A stretch of DNA of 64,000 bases from Caecitellus pseudoparvulus (GCA_965644315.1 CBFFRQ010000067.1:558001-622000), one strand, 5' to 3'. Positions 33,251-46,042 are shown, counted from the stretch's first letter. Notes: generated by a model from the sequence alone, not told the origin. Program-made: numbers and translations.

Positions 33251-34628
33251 ATGCTCGGCACTCCAAGTCGGCTTGCGCTCTCGGTGCGTGGGGGCGATAC
33301 CTTCCCGCGCAGTGTGGAGTCCACTGCAACGTGCAATGCTTCCTGCGCAGCCCCTGGCTGGCAACTCTTCCCAGTCCATGCTCTCCAGCAAGCGGTCCGG
33401 AGGGGCGCGGGGCGGAGCAAAATCCGCTCGGAAGCGCAGCACTGCTGCCAAAGCAGTGCACCCTTCGCCTCTGAGGCAAGAGGCTACCCCGGCGCGGCCC
33501 TCATCGACGCACCAAGACACGACGGCACGCAAGCTCACTTTTGTGACAGAAGCTCAGCAGCATCAAGTTGTGTCCGAACGCTCCTGCTTGGATCAGAGCA
33601 CACCGCCACGTCAACGGCAGCAGTGCTCGACACCCACACCCATCGCGCCAACACCAAGCACAGTGCGACACGTCCCACCTCCAGGACTGTCATTGACCGG
33701 CGCGGCGACACCGTACATGCAGCGGTACCTTGCCGTGAAGCTGAAGGAGGCACAGCAGCGCATCGAAGCATTGGAGGCAGGCGAGCCGAGTGCTGCACCA
33801 CCGGCCATGCCAGATGTCGTGGTGAAGCTGCAGGGAAAAGTGCAGTGGTTACTGGCTGAGAACGAGCGACTCCGAGATGCGCTTGCATGTGCAGTGGCAA
33901 AGGCGTCGCCAGGGCGAGGCAGCAGCATTGCAGCTTCGCAGCTGGCTCGGCGCATGCTGGCAGACGCCCTGAAGGGCAAGCGAGCCAAGAGGCCGGGAGG
34001 CATGCCAGACCTGATAATCCGCGCTGGGAAGCACAGTCCGAGGCAGACGTTCAACACGCCTGGAAGCCTGCCCGGCACTCCTGCAACACAAGCACAGAGT
34101 TGCAGTGGGCTCAGCTTTCACTCACCCGGGACACCGCCAACACGCAGCACCCAAGGCTCCCCCGCCGAGACCCTACGCCACCCGGCTGTGACACCCGGCA
34201 TTTTCTTCTCGTCGCTGGCTTCTGCGAGTCCTGCCGGCGTTGCGGCCGTGGCACGGGCTGGGTCCCGGGCTCACTTGACGGGTCTCGTGCGAGCTCGTGC
34301 TGCTGCGTCACCATGCCCGGCGTTGCCACCGAAGCTCTCCTTCATTGAGCGAGCATTCCTAGCAGCTGGAAGCGGAGACGCCTCTACGCTCCAGTGCCTT
34401 CTGGATGAGGGACTCTGCCCTGATGTGATGGACGCGCAGGGGGCCACCCTACTCGTGACTGCAGCAAGCGGCGGCTGCGCAGAATGTGTGCATGCTCTTC
34501 TGCAAGCGGGCGCCGACGTGGCGCTGCACGCAGGCGGTGCCACGAACACCAGTGCATTGAAGGCTGCGGTGTCTGGGAATCATCTAGAGGCTGCACGTCT
34601 CCTCATCCAGGCGGGCGCGCCGTGGTAG
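33251..34628 (+). CDS. Coiled-coil protein with C-terminal ankyrin repeats (436 aa, 2 exons)
   Basis: Exon 1 (33251-33283) encodes MLGTPSRLALS; a 67-bp GTGCGT..GCGCAG intron leads to exon 2 (33351-34628), in frame. The N-terminal half is Ser/Thr/Pro/Arg-rich with many SP/TP sites (possible kinase targets), then a short coiled coil (YLAVKLKEAQQRIEALEAGE and VVVKLQGKVQWLLAENERLR). The C-terminal 100 residues hold three ankyrin repeats (LLDEGLCPDVMDAQGATLLV; LLQAGADVALH; AARLLIQAGAPW). No family recognised. The stop is 23 bp from the convergent aspartokinase-DAPDC stop. Function unknown; architecture suggests a regulated scaffold. Confidence 0.75.
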
Positions 34629-34651
34629 AGCACAGCGCCACCTTCGGCGCA

Positions 34652-37600
34652 TCAGGCTTGCGAGGCACCCAGCACCACTTCGCGAGCCGGCTCCCGCATG
34701 TTGTAGCTGCTGGCCATGACTCGGCCATATGCTCCAGCATTGGTGATGAGCAGGACGTCCCCCGGGGCCGTGCTGCTGGGCAGCAGGACGTCTGTGCCCA
34801 GCACATCGCCGCTCTCACAAATGGGCCCCACCACTGTTACGCTCGCGTCCGGTTCACTTCCGGCACGGGAGAGATTCACAATGCTGTGGTATGATCCGTA
34901 CAGTGCTGGGCGAATGAGGGAATTCATGCCGGTGCTGGCGCCGACGTACCGCCGGCCGCCCTTGGTGCGTTGCTGCGTGACTCGAGTCAGCAGCACGCCA
35001 GCTGGCGCGACACAGTACCGCCCAGGCTCCATGCGGATCTCAAGGGGGCGCTCGAGGCCCCGCGCCTGCTCTGCAACTGGGGCTAGGGCAGCGGCGAGGG
35101 CGCCAGCCTGCACGGCGACGCTGGGCTGCACCACAGAGGCGGGAGGAGTTGATGCGGAGGTGATGGTGTGCAGAGTGCTGTGCTCGTGGCCATGCTCCAC
35201 ACCCAAGCCACCGCCCAGGTCCACCCACTGCAGGTGCGGGAAAGCAGCCTGGCCATCCTCTTTCAACAGAGCAGCAGCTTGGAAGTGTGCTTGGGCCACC
35301 CGCACCCAGTTCTGCGGGTCACGAATGCCCGAGCCTGAGTGTGCGTGCAAGCCCACAATGAGGCAGCCCACTTCCTCCGCTGCTGCGGCTGCATCCAGCA
35401 GAGATGCTTGGTCACAGCCGAACTTCTGCCCTGGGCCGGAGGTGATAACTTTGTTGTGGTGGCCGTCCCCCGCGTTGGGGTCGATGCGCAGCCCAACGCG
35501 CTGCCCCTTGAACACACCCGGCGCCTGCAGCAACACTTCAGGGCCATCGATGATGACCTCTGCGCCGGCAGCGAACGCAGCAGCGTACTCTGACACTGGG
35601 CAGAAGTTGGGCGTGAACACGAGCCGTGCGCCTGGCGTGCCGTGTTTCAGGCAGTGCTGCACCTCGGCGTACGAAACGCACTCGTACCCGAACCCCGCGT
35701 CGCCCATCGCACGCAGCACAGCTGGGTGGTCATTCGCCTTCATGGCGTACAGCCAGGTGTTCACTGCCGGAACACCGCTGCGCAAGTGCGCCGCACGTGC
35801 GCGCACCTGGGCGACATTGTAAACGTATGCGCAGTCGCCGTCTCCGCTCAGCACACCCAGCAGCTGCTGCCGCACGCTGGCGTCTGTCCACCACTGCACA
35901 GGCACACGCCCCTCTCCTTCAGAAGGGGGCAAGTCCAGTGGGGGCAGGGGCGGCGGCTCCACTGCCGCTGCTGCTCCAGTGTGCACATGGCCCCCCGCGA
36001 CGAGGGGGGAGGTGCGCGCTCGTTCCGCCAGAGCCGACCATGACATGCCGAACTGCAGCTGGGCCGCCGAGGTGGCCAGGCCAGCTTGCGGCGTGGACAG
36101 CAGGTTCTCGTGCAGCGCCTTGAGCAGCGTGTCCCCATGCTCGCCGTCCACGACGAAGGACAGGTTCAGGTCTTCCGTCGCCTCACTCAGCATGTGCACG
36201 GGGATGCCTTGCATCACGGACATGGACAGCCCCAGCTGTGGCAGCACAGTGCGCAGGGCGCGCCCGACGATGGACACCACGGCACAGTCATGCTGCACAG
36301 TCACAGAGCAGACTTTCTTCAAGTCCAGCAACACGCGCTGGAAGGGCGTGCCAGTGGGGCCGCCTGGGATGTAGTCCAGCGTCACGGACACGGCGTACTG
36401 CGACGTGGCAATGAGGTCCACAGACACGCCTGCGTCGGAGAAGGGCTGGAACACCTTGGTCAAGAAACCCGCCTCGCCCCACATGCTGAAGGCGGCCATA
36501 GTGATCATGGTCACTCCCCGCCGCCTGGCCACCGCCAAAATCCGCGCAGCTGGCACTCCCGTCTCCCCCACCGTCAACGAGCCGTCGGCAGTGCTAGCGA
36601 CGGAGGCCAGGGCCTCGCCTGGGATGCTAGCGGCAGAAGGGATGGAGTGGCGCTTGTTCTGCATGCTGCTGGGCACCACGAGGCTGCCTGCTTCGCCTGC
36701 TGCCGCTGCTGTGCCGCTGTCAGTAGATTCGGCGCAGTCGACGCCGAGGGCGACGCCAGACACGCCAATGCGTGTGCGCTGCAGCACCACCTCTGCGCCG
36801 TCCTCCCCCATCAACTGTGGGTCCAGCGTGTTGCGGATTTCCACCGGAACCTGTGCCACGCGTGCAGGCGGCAGGCACCGTGCGTGCAGCACCTTGGCGC
36901 CCATTGCCGCCAGCTCTTGCGCTTCACGGTACGACAGGTGGCGCAGGAGGCGGGCACCAGGCACCAGGCGGGGGTCTGCTGTGAACATGCCGTGGACGTC
37001 AGTCCAGATTTCGATGCGGTGCGCGTCCAGCAGCGCGCCGAAGAGGGACGCAGACGTGTCGGATCCGCCCCTGCCCAGCAGTGCGGTCTCTCCCTTGGGC
37101 GTCGTGGCCAGGAAGCCCTGCGTGATGACGATGCGGGACTCCGCAGGCACGTGCTTGTTGATGCGCTGGGGGTCCACGACGGGCTGCACGTCGGCCTCCA
37201 GGAACCGGTCTGCCTCGCTCAGGCGTGGGTCGTCCACTGTGACCAGGATGTCCCGAGCATCCAAGCGCAGCGTATCCAAGCCGTGGTGGCGCAGGTACGC
37301 CAGGCCAAGGTGGCTGCTCATCAGCTCGCCAAAACTGGACACACGTGCTTGCAAGCGAGGGGACACTTCCCGTGTCAGCTGGATGCCCTGCAGCAACTTG
37401 TGCAGCTCAGAAAGCAGGCCGGCGACGGGTTCGAATTCCGCATCTGCCAAGCCCATGGCTTCCGCCAACGCCTTGTGCTTTGTAGCGACAACCTCGTACG
37501 CTGCAAAGGCCGCCTCATCTTCGTGGCTGACAAGGTGTTCCAGTGTCTTCTCCAGCGTGTTCGTCACCTGCGTGCAACGGAGGGGGAGGCGGGGATGCCT

Positions 37601-37784
37601 GCGTCGCTGTGGTCTGTGCTCTTTCTCACTGGGCATGCCTCACCTGGCTGAGGGCAGAGACGACGATCCACACTCGGTGCCGGGGCAGGAGGCTGCGGAC
37701 ACGCTTGGCGATGACTTCCCACCCGCCTTCCGCCGCCACGGACGTCCCTCCGAACTTCAGAACAACCCAGTCAGTGCTGGGCAT
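34652..37784 (-). CDS. Bifunctional aspartokinase / diaminopimelate decarboxylase (1018 aa, 2 exons)
   Basis: Fuses the first (aspartate phosphorylation) and last (meso-DAP to lysine, PLP-dependent) steps of the DAP lysine pathway. Exon 1 (37784-37644) encodes MPSTDWVVLKFGGTSVAAEG, the aspartokinase phosphate-binding start. Exon 2 (37567-34652) continues VTNTLEKTLEHL, then RGGSDTSASLFGALL, and ACT regulatory domains (about 390-510; for example TMAAFSMWGEAGFLTKVFQP). The decarboxylase half (about 590-1018) has YAMKANDHPAVLRAM with the PLP lysine, HAHSGSGI, WVDLGGGLGVEH, PGRYCVAPAG and CESGDVLGTD. Such AK-DAPDC fusions are known in some bacteria (Xanthomonas/Xylella type LysAC). No plastid or mitochondrial presequence is evident at the chosen ATG. 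Confidence 0.94.
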
Positions 37785-38095
37785 GGCGCGAGAGATTCTG
37801 TGCGCTGAGGCAGGTGGCTGCAGAGACCTAGCGAGCGGAGCGCCGAGTGTGGCACGTCGGCAGGGGAAGTGGGGCAAGATTACGCCTGTGGGGGGCCTGG
37901 GTGCGCTGGCGCGACGCTCAGCTTGGATTCGTGGCGTTGTGGAAGTGTCCGCTCCGCAGGAGTGAGGTGCTGAGGCGCGCTGGCGAACAGCACCAGTTGC
38001 GTCAAAACACAAAATATCACACGACCCTGCACCCGCACCTCGCCCAGCTCCCTACCCCCTTCTTTTGTCCAGCACTCCTCACCTCGCCCGCCAAC
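37785..38095. promoter_or_regulatory. Bidirectional promoter region, aspartokinase-DAPDC / RFA3
   Basis: 311 bp between divergent ATGs; contains an AT-rich patch (cacaaaatatcacacg near 38010). The open frame upstream of the aspartokinase ATG has no ATG of its own, so an N-terminal extension is unlikely. Confidence 0.5.
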
Positions 38096-38563
38096 ATGGT
38101 GCGTCCTGCCTCGCCGCCCGGGAGACGGCGCTTCAAACAACCGGCGCCGCCCAACCGTGCAACTGCGCAGTCCATGCCCCCAGCGCCACGCGTGAACAAG
38201 GCCACTCTGGACGGCTTCATCGGGAAGCCCATCACACTTGTTGGGAAGGTGGTGTCTGCTGATGCCTCGAGCATCACTTTGTCTGCGTCTGTGGGTGCTG
38301 GCCGTGCAGGCTTAGCGTTTCGGCAGCGTTGCCACGCCCCGCAATTGCCTTCGCCTGTGCAGGACGGACCCAATGTGATCGCCACGCGACCTGCTGGCAC
38401 AGCCCAGCCATCCCCTGGTCAGGTCTTGGAGTGCCTCGGCACCGGCACTGCCACAGGTGTGGAGACCATCCGCATTGTGGACCTTGGCGAATCGTTCGAT
38501 CTGTCCAAGTACGAGCTGCTGGTGCAGGCCATCCACGGCAAGCACAAGAGCCTCTTCATGTGA
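38096..38563 (+). CDS. RFA3: Replication protein A subunit 3 (RPA14), 131 aa, 2 exons
   Basis: Smallest subunit of the single-stranded DNA-binding RPA heterotrimer. Exons 38096-38290 and 38363-38563 with a 72-bp GTGGGT intron. The conserved core is PRVNKATLDGFIGKPITLVG, then KVVSADASSITLSASDGPNV across the junction, an OB-fold with a C-terminal helix (LSKYELLVQAIHGKHKSLFM). Compared with human RPA14, spacing of the OB strands is conserved and the N-terminus carries an extra basic Pro-rich segment. Divergent from the aspartokinase gene (311 bp between ATGs) and convergent with the BEACH gene. The intron contains a GCGTTTCGGCAGCG sequence like that in other introns here. Confidence 0.85.
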   Translation: MVRPASPPGRRRFKQPAPPNRATAQSMPPAPRVNKATLDGFIGKPITLVGKVVSADASSITLSASVGAGRAGLAFRQRCHAPQLPSPVQDGPNVIATRPAGTAQPSPGQVLECLGTGTATGVETIRIVDLGESFDLSKYELLVQAIHGKHKSLFM

Positions 38564-38721
38564 AGGGCCACATGCCCATGGCACAGCCACGGCTTTGGCA
38601 GAGTAGCCGTGCAGTGGCTTGCCTACTTTCCGCCAGCCCTCACATGGCAGCGCGAGGCGCTACTGCGCTGACTCCACCCCCGCATCGAAGCACAAGCCGC
38701 GCACTGTGTGCCGCGCCCCGC

Positions 38722-41700
38722 TTAGAAAATGCATTTCCACTCTACGACCTGCCCCTCCACACCACCTGCCGTGATGCCAAGGCAGTACTGGCCCTCCCCT
38801 TCCGCCTCACGCGTCAAGGTTGCAGAGATACTCGTGAATGCTGGCTGGCCCGAGGGCGTGTGCACGTGAATGTGGTGGTCCACGCTGGCTTCCCCAGTGC
38901 TGGATGAGCCCACAAAGCCTTCCTTCACGTGGCCTTTCCGGTCACGCACGAGGGGTGTCGGGAACGCAGTCGCGGCTTCAGTGTCAGCAGCGGGCGGCAC
39001 AGCGAACAGCGTGGCCACCACGACCCGTCCTGCAGGGACACTGGGCAACCACAGCTCCGCCTGCTCCTCCTCTTCGCCGCTGCCGTCAGGCAGACGCCCC
39101 TGCTCATCCTCGCCGGCCGCCGCCAGGGCCGAGGCTTGCACGAGGCGCACAGTGCCGTCGGCACACGCGACAGCCACCAACCCGCCTGCGCTGCCGTGCA
39201 CAACGCAGAGCGCCATGGCTGGCACGCCCAGCAGTGTCAGGCAGACCAAGTCACAGTCGCAGTTGAACAGTGCGACAGTGCCATCGGCTGTGCAGGCCAC
39301 CACGCCTCCGTCGCCAGGCAGGAACGCAATGCCCTGCACGCCATGAGCGACCTGCTGTGAGTTCCGCACTGCCGGCTCGGCCCACGCCTCTTTGAAGCCA
39401 GGCGCAGACACCTCCCACCGCCCAGCCAGTATGTCTTGAGCCACAAGAGCCTGGCCTCTCAGCGCGTCGAACCACACCAGGGTGCCGTTGCTCTCGCCCC
39501 ACACGCCGAAACAAGACGTTGAACCGCCGCTGCGACTCGTTCCCTGCCCCGCCCCGCCCCCACGCACCAGGCTTGTCAGGTCCACAGCGCCCAGCGGAAT
39601 GGGCTCCAAAAAGGTACAGTGTGTGCCCGGTGGCGCCATGGCCAGACACGTGACGGCCTGTGGGGACGGTGCGCTCTCCAACTGCGACACGGCAGTGCTG
39701 AGGCTCCACAGAGGTCGCAAGGGTTGTTCGTCCGACGTCGTCACGACCTTGGGTCGTGTCCCAAGTTGCACGGCACCCGTCCGCTCAAGAACACCCCGGA
39801 GCTGCTCTGCAGGCATCGGGATGAGGGCGTGGGATGCCGCCTCTTCATCGCCTTCCCCTCCCACGGGCTGCCCTCCCCACGCAGTCTGTTCGGCAGAGCT
39901 GCTCGCCCCACCTGACTGCCCAGGCGCTGCCACTGCGGAAGGCTGCAGCGGAGTGCGTGCCAGACCCCAAATGCACACCTCGCCTGCAGCAGAGGAAGAC
40001 GCCAGGAGCAGGGGCTGGGCGCCGCCTTCGCCTGGCACACACCCCACGGCCAGGCCCGTCACATGCACAGGGTGGGGCAGGAAGCTGTGCAGCAGCAGGG
40101 CAGCCTTGGCAACGTCCCCACAGTCAGAATCAATCCATGCCATGCTGGTCACACGGCCCACAACATCGCCTGTGAAGCAGCACTGGCCAGGCTCGCCAAG
40201 CAGGCAACTACTGGCAACGGCGGCAGCCGTCACTCTGTGGCGGTTGGGATTGACGCATGCTTGCAGACAAGGCACTGTGGGCGCAAGCAGAGGCAGAGGC
40301 ACGCAGGAAGCCCCCCCAGGCTGGGCGTCTCCAGGCGCTTCCCGGCGAAGCACTGCCAGTGCATCAGAGCCGAGGGATAGGACGCTACGGTCGCCGCTGT
40401 CCATGTGCTGTACGCGACCCACCCACAGGACACGCCCATGGTGACAGCAAGCAACGCCACCCTCAGGCTCATCCTCGAAGGGTACAACGACACCATGTGT
40501 TGGGCGAGGCGGCAGACCCTTGACCAGAGGGGGCACTCGGAATGCGCCTGTTGCCGGGGACACATGGGTCCAAACTTCTGACCCGCCACACCTCGCGTGC
40601 CATCTTGCATCCTGCAGAGTGCTGCGCCACCACTCCACACTGTCTGGAAGGTCAATTTCCTCCCCTTCGGCCTGCCTGGCAGGTCTTCTCGAGACGCTGC
40701 GGGTCGTTCCACCGCCTCCCCCTCCCTCACCTTCATCGTCCGACGTTGCTGCCGGTGCTGCAGAGCTGGTGGAACTCACAGACTCTGGGGCAGGTGCCTC
40801 CACATCCACCTTCTCCACTCCTTCCCCCGCTCCAGCTGCCGCAGGGGTGGCACCCGGCTGCGGTGGCTCACCTGAAGTAGCCGCTGCTGCCAGTGAACTC
40901 GAAGCTTCCGGCGTGCCCATGCCCAGTTCCGCCGCGTCCACTGGCGCCACATGCCGAGTGAGACGTGGGCCCACGCGTCCTGGGTGCGGGTTTTTGAACA
41001 GCTGGCGTGGAGTCTGCCCGAACTCGGCGATTTGGTGCTGCAGTGCCACCCGCCGCGCAGGGTCCGTCACGCTCTCCATGTCCACTGCCCCTTCGTACGA
41101 GAGGTAGTGGAAGACATTCACCGACAGCTCAGCCTCTCGCCCCTGCTGTTTGAAACCAAACACTAAGTCAACCCACTTGTGCAAGTTGGCTGACACGTGC
41201 TCGCTCTCCAGCGCCGCTCGCATGCCCGCCACGAACGCCGCGGCGCTGCCACCCGCCCAAGGCGGCAACTCCACAGAGTCAATGGCGCTGCCATCCATGC
41301 GTGTTCCCAGTGCCAAGTTGTTCGGGTTGTGCAGCCATGCGGCAGGGTGCACGCCAAACACGCCTGGGCAATCCACACCTCCGCACGTGCCGGCTGGAGT
41401 GCCGCTCAGACTGGGCGGCATGGCTGTCCCCAGCGCTGAACCTGCCTCCCACGCAGCATGCCCCGTCAAAAATGACGTGTCGTAGAACTCGTGGATGAGC
41501 TCCTTGATGTCTGCACCATTTCCTGTGACACCCGCCCAGGTCTGGGCAATGCTACAGAACTGGCGATCGGGGGAATCGAACTTGCCGGCCTGCAGCTTTA
41601 GCTGGTGCTGTGGCGCGGCACGCAGGAGGAAGAACAAGACATACGCCGGCGTGGAGTAGTGTGTGCCATACATGAAGGGCGGTTCCATGGCATCCTCTCC

Positions 41701-43448
41701 TCGGGGCATCTGCTCGTACCGCTCCAGGAACCGAGCCAGGCGAGCAGAGTTCAGTGCGCCGATGGGCTTGGACAAGTCTCGGAAAATCTCTGGGTCGCTC
41801 AAGTCCAGCTGGGAACTGGTGTAGTTCGATAGGACCCACGGGAAGACGGGGTACTGCGTCAAGTCCAGGGGACTCCGATCTGCAGCGGAGTTCAGCAAGC
41901 ACAGGTACTCGTAGTTCGACAACGCTCCCTCTCGCCACGCGAGAAACGCCGCCTCCACCTGACCCTTCACCTCTGGATCCAGGCGCCCCATGCTGCGAGC
42001 AGGCACTTGCTCGAAGTTGCCCTGCCCCAGCATGGGCGGCGGCGGTGCCGTGCGCACCGGACTGGCAGCCAGATCTTCGTCTGTGTCTGACGAATCTGAC
42101 GAGTCACCTCCGCTTGCTGCGAAATGCCGCCGGGCCCCAGCTCGCGGCCTGCCCCCGCCTGCGCCTTTCCGCCACTTTCGCGCATACTCCACAGCTGCAG
42201 TCAGCAAGGCATACGCCGCGTCTCGCTGCGAGGGCCGCTCAAACGTCAGCAGGACTGCCCTGCCGGCCTCACCTGTCCCTGCACTGCGCGTCGGCGCCGC
42301 GCTTCCGAGCAGAGCGCCGGAGCCCGCACCGCCTGCCCCAGCGCGAGTCTGCGAAGGTATGGCTGCCGAAATCGACGCTTCACTGGTCATGCCCAGTGCC
42401 TGGGCATGCGAAATGAGCCCATTGCCAGCCAGGGCAGCGGCGCTGGCTGCTGCATGTGTCTGCGCTGCTACAACGGACGGCGCCGAGGCAGTGCGCACTG
42501 GCACGTCAGCTGACTGTGCGAGGCAGCGCACTTCCAAGCCCACTTCCCGCATCAGGCGACGGCGCCGCAGCACCGCCGAAACCCGCGCCAGTGGCCAGCG
42601 CAACACCCCCTGAGCTGCCGCAGTGGAGCTGCCGCTGCCCAGCAGGTGCGCGAAGTTGTTGATGGGCGCAGGCTGGAAGTACAACGCAGTGTCAGAGATG
42701 ACCACTCGGCCTGGGCAGTCCACAAGGGGCTCCACGCGGTGCACGAGCCAGGGCGCCTTGGCGTCGAGAAGGAGCGTTTCTGTGTAGTCCGCTAGGCCTG
42801 AGCGGTCAAAGGGGCCCTCATGGCGCTCCCGCAGCAGAGGAGCCAGCGCCTCTCGCTCTGCGTCAGAGCCCTTGCCCCGGCTGCCTTGTGCGATGTCCCA
42901 CAACTGGCCCACGGTGGCGAGGAGTGACTCTGCGCTGCTGTGTGCGAGAGTCAGCAAGACGACAGCACCCGCGTCCTCTGTCGGCGTGAAGTCGGGCACC
43001 TCCTCCAAGGGCACATTGCGGAGGTCTTGCGGCTCGCTGGGCCCTGGCACGCGGGGCAGCAGCCACCGCTTGCTTGACATCCACACGACCCTGCTCGCCT
43101 CATCCGCCATGCCGCGAGGCTCCTGTGACATGTGACGCAGGGGGTACTTGAACACCTCCTGGCCGCCCTCTGGGTCAAAGTACAGGCACCGTGTGCAGAT
43201 ATACAGGCGCCCATTCAGCTCCGTCCTGCAGGAAGCGCAGGGAACATGGGGGCTCGGGTTGCACGCCTGGCGTGGCTGTGCGGAAATTGCATGCGCTGAG
43301 GCACGCACCCCTCCAAGTGCCTGTCCAGAACGGCGTCGTCGTCCTCTGCGTCGTCAACCTTGCTCAGCACTGCGAGACTGGCTTGCACATCTTCAAAGTA
43401 CCACTCCCCCTCCTCCATCATCAACAGGTTGAAGCTTCCGGCTTGCAT
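38722..43448 (-). CDS. FAN/NSMAF-like BEACH-WD40 protein (1547 aa, 2 exons)
   Basis: Exon 1 (43448-43309) begins MQAGSFNLLMMEEGEWYFED, the N-terminal signature of FAN (factor associated with neutral sphingomyelinase activation). Exon 2 (43225-38722) continues GTELNGRLYICTRCLYFDPE (GRAM-like), a PH-BEACH region, and the BEACH domain from about residue 500 (QYPVFPWVLSNYTSSQLDLS; FRDLSKPIGALN; FMYGTHYSTPAYVLFFLLRA; FDSPDRQFCSIAQTW; DIKELIHEFYD). C-terminal WD40 repeats run from about 1000 to the end (GEVCIWGL; GVVACTADGTVALFNCD). An Ala/Ser/acidic low-complexity linker (about 820-890) separates BEACH from WD40. BEACH proteins act in membrane trafficking and receptor signalling. Intron 1 holds the element GTGCGGAAATTGCAT. 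Confidence 0.9.
43278..43292 (-). promoter_or_regulatory. TTCCGCA element in BEACH gene intron 1
   Basis: ATGCAATTTCCGCAC on the gene strand; the same 15 bases occur reverse-complemented, relative to gene direction, upstream of RRS1. Confidence 0.4.
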
Positions 43449-43627
43449 GGTTGCGTGCCCTGGTGCTGCCAAACCGAGCTGCCTTCGCTGTGCAGTGCCA
43501 GAGTCTTGAGAGCGGCAAGGGTGTAGGGACAGGCACAGCGTGCAGCGTCTGAACATTGCATTTTAAACGGAGGGGCACCATGCCCAAGGCCAGCTGCCGA
43601 GTCATGGGGGGAGTCGGTTCGCGCCCT

Positions 43628-46034
43628 TCACCGCACCGTCTGGCTCTCCACGTTGAAATGGAAGGCGGAGCTGCCGTCCACGACTGTGGCCTCAGCATGC
43701 GTGCCTTGTCCCTGTGCATGGGCGCTGCGCTGCCGCATTTGGGCGCCTGACACGGCGCCAGCCTCGAAGTCTGCAGAGTCTTGCAGTGGCACTGCCTCTT
43801 CGTGGTAGGAGAAGTGCTCGGCCAGCTTGTCGGCTTTGCTGACCATCTTGGACGCTGCTGCGTTGAGCCGCATGACTCGGAACACCTTGCCTGCCTTGGC
43901 ATACTTCTCCCCCACGCTGTTCAGCATGTCCATGCCTGAGAAGTCGTGCACTTGCACCTTGCTGTACGCGTGCATATGGAGCTCCACTACACTGGGGTCT
44001 GCCTTGGGCGTGAACAGCTTCGACAGCGCCGGCGCAGAGGCGAAGAACAAGGGGCCTGTCAGGTGGTACTGCTTCACCAGGCGGAAGTTGGGGCCTGGAC
44101 AGGGGGGTGCGTCCGCGGGCACCACGTCGCCCTCCCCCTCCCCTGCACCATCCTCCGTAGCCGCGGAGCTGGTGTCACTGGCCGTGTCCACCACCCCTGT
44201 CGTCTCCTCCACAGTGCTGTCAGCTTCGTCTGCCTTGGGCGTGTCCACATGCACCACAGCACTGTCCTTGGGGGCGGCAGGTGGCGTGGTGGCACCAGGT
44301 GTGTCAGGGGCCGCGTCAGCCGTGTCGGGGCGCGGCTCCCACACGTAGGAGTGCACAACGTCCACTTGCTGCCCCGTCTGCCAGGCGTACACCGCAGCAC
44401 TGAGCAGGACGCCTGCCAGGGTGGCAATCATGAGGTCTGTGACCAGTGTCAGGACAGTGACCAGGATGATGACGATGGCGTCGGACCGTTTGATTTTGCG
44501 GGCCGAGTCCAGCCACTTGTGTTCCCGCACGGACTGGGGCAGGAGGGTCGTCAGGACGATGGGAATGGCAGACCACTCGAAGGTCTGGTACACCACGATG
44601 CACATGACGCCGACAAGGGCGGAGGTGGGCACGAGGGCCACCACCGGTTCCGCCACAAGTACGTACAGCAGCATGCACAGCCCCGCAACGATGGTGCTGA
44701 TTTTGTACTTGCCGTTGGCGCCCGCGCCGATGTTGACAATGCTGGGGCCAATGGTGGCACCGCCGCCCATGGTTCCCAGCAGCCCCCCAACAAAGTTGCC
44801 AATGGACAGCGCGATGAGCTGTTGGTTGGGGCGGGGATTCTCCGTTTCCGTCATTTCGTCGATCACGTTCATAGTCAGCACAGCCTCCACGCCGCCTGCA
44901 GCAGCTGCAACAAAGGCGGGCCACGCGACTTTTTGCAGGACTGCCCACGTGAAGGGCGGGACGTCGTACTGTGGGTCCAGGAAGAACAGCTTCGGGAAAC
45001 CGCCTGAAACAGTGGACACCTCCCCGATAGTGGGCGTGCCAGGGCCGCCGGTGGGCCGCACGATGCCGTGCTCGATGAGGATGCACAACAAGATGGCGAT
45101 GAGTGTGGCTGGCAGGCGCACCCCCGTCAACTTGTCCAGCGCTGGGACGCCGAAGGCGATGGTGAGCACCACCACGACGATGTGCGTGATCATGATGCCC
45201 AGGCGAGCGTCGTCGATGAAGACCTTGTCATCCGGCGTGCAGACACCGTCTGGCAGCGTGTCCAGGGGTGGGCACTCCTTGAACTGAGGGATTTGCCCCA
45301 TGGCCATGATGACGGCCAGCCCGCAGACGAAGCCCATCATGACAGTGCGCGGCACCATGCGCACGAACCGCGCCAGGCCAAACACGCCGGCGAGGAACTG
45401 GTACACGGAAATGACGAGGATAATGTAGAACAAGAACCCCACGCCGAATTCCTTCACGTAGGGCGCAATGACGGCGGCGCGCACGCCTGTCGCGCCGTTC
45501 ACCATGCCTGGGCGAGAGCCGAAGATGGCTGTGGCCAAGCCGACGATCCACGCGGCATGCAGCCCCACCAGCGGCCCCACCCCCGCGATGAAGGCAAAAG
45601 CGATGCTGTCACTCAGTTGTGTGAAGGACACGGTCACTCCCGCGAAGAACTGTGGAGGAGGCCGGGGGCAGGGCGTGCAGGTGGGGAAAGCCAGGCGGTG
45701 CGCTGACCCGGTCGCGCCTCACCTCTGTGCGGACCTGCACCCAGTCCTCGGCATAGTGCGACCACTTGTAGGGCAGGATGTGATATGGCTCTGTCGCGTA
45801 CTCGAGCGCCAGCTCTCTCTGCAGCCGGGCCGCTGTTCGGGCACAGCAGTCTCCCTGGCCGCCCTCTGCGCCACCCGTTTCTTGCAGAGCCGAAGCGCTG
45901 GCAGCGGCACCAGGGCCTGAGGCGGCGCCTGCGGCAGGTGACTGTCCAGCAGGGACAGCCACGAGCTCTATGTCCACTGAGGTGGCGTCCGCTGCCTGGT
46001 CAGGGGCACCTGCAGCAGGGGCATCCGTCGCCAT
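43628..46034 (-). CDS. SulP-family anion transporter with STAS domain (777 aa, 2 exons)
   Basis: Exon 1 (46034-45723) encodes an Ala/Gly-rich cytosolic N-terminus then ILPYKWSHYAEDWVQVRTE. After a 73-bp GTGAGG intron, exon 2 (45649-43628) enters the membrane core: FFAGVTVSFTQLSDSIAFAF, then VGPLVGLHAAWIVG, and further helices (IILVISVYQFLAGVFGLARF; TVMMGFVCGLAVIMAMGQIP; VEAVLTMNVIDEMTE). A degenerate STAS domain follows an acidic linker (FFASAPALSKLF; HDFSGMDMLNSV). SulP carriers move sulfate, bicarbonate or other anions at membranes; the core resembles bacterial and algal SulP/BicA-type carriers more than animal SLC26 (impression only). Substrate cannot be read. Element TGCGGAAAT lies 9 bp upstream of the ATG. 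Confidence 0.88.
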
Positions 46035-46042
46035 GGTGATGC

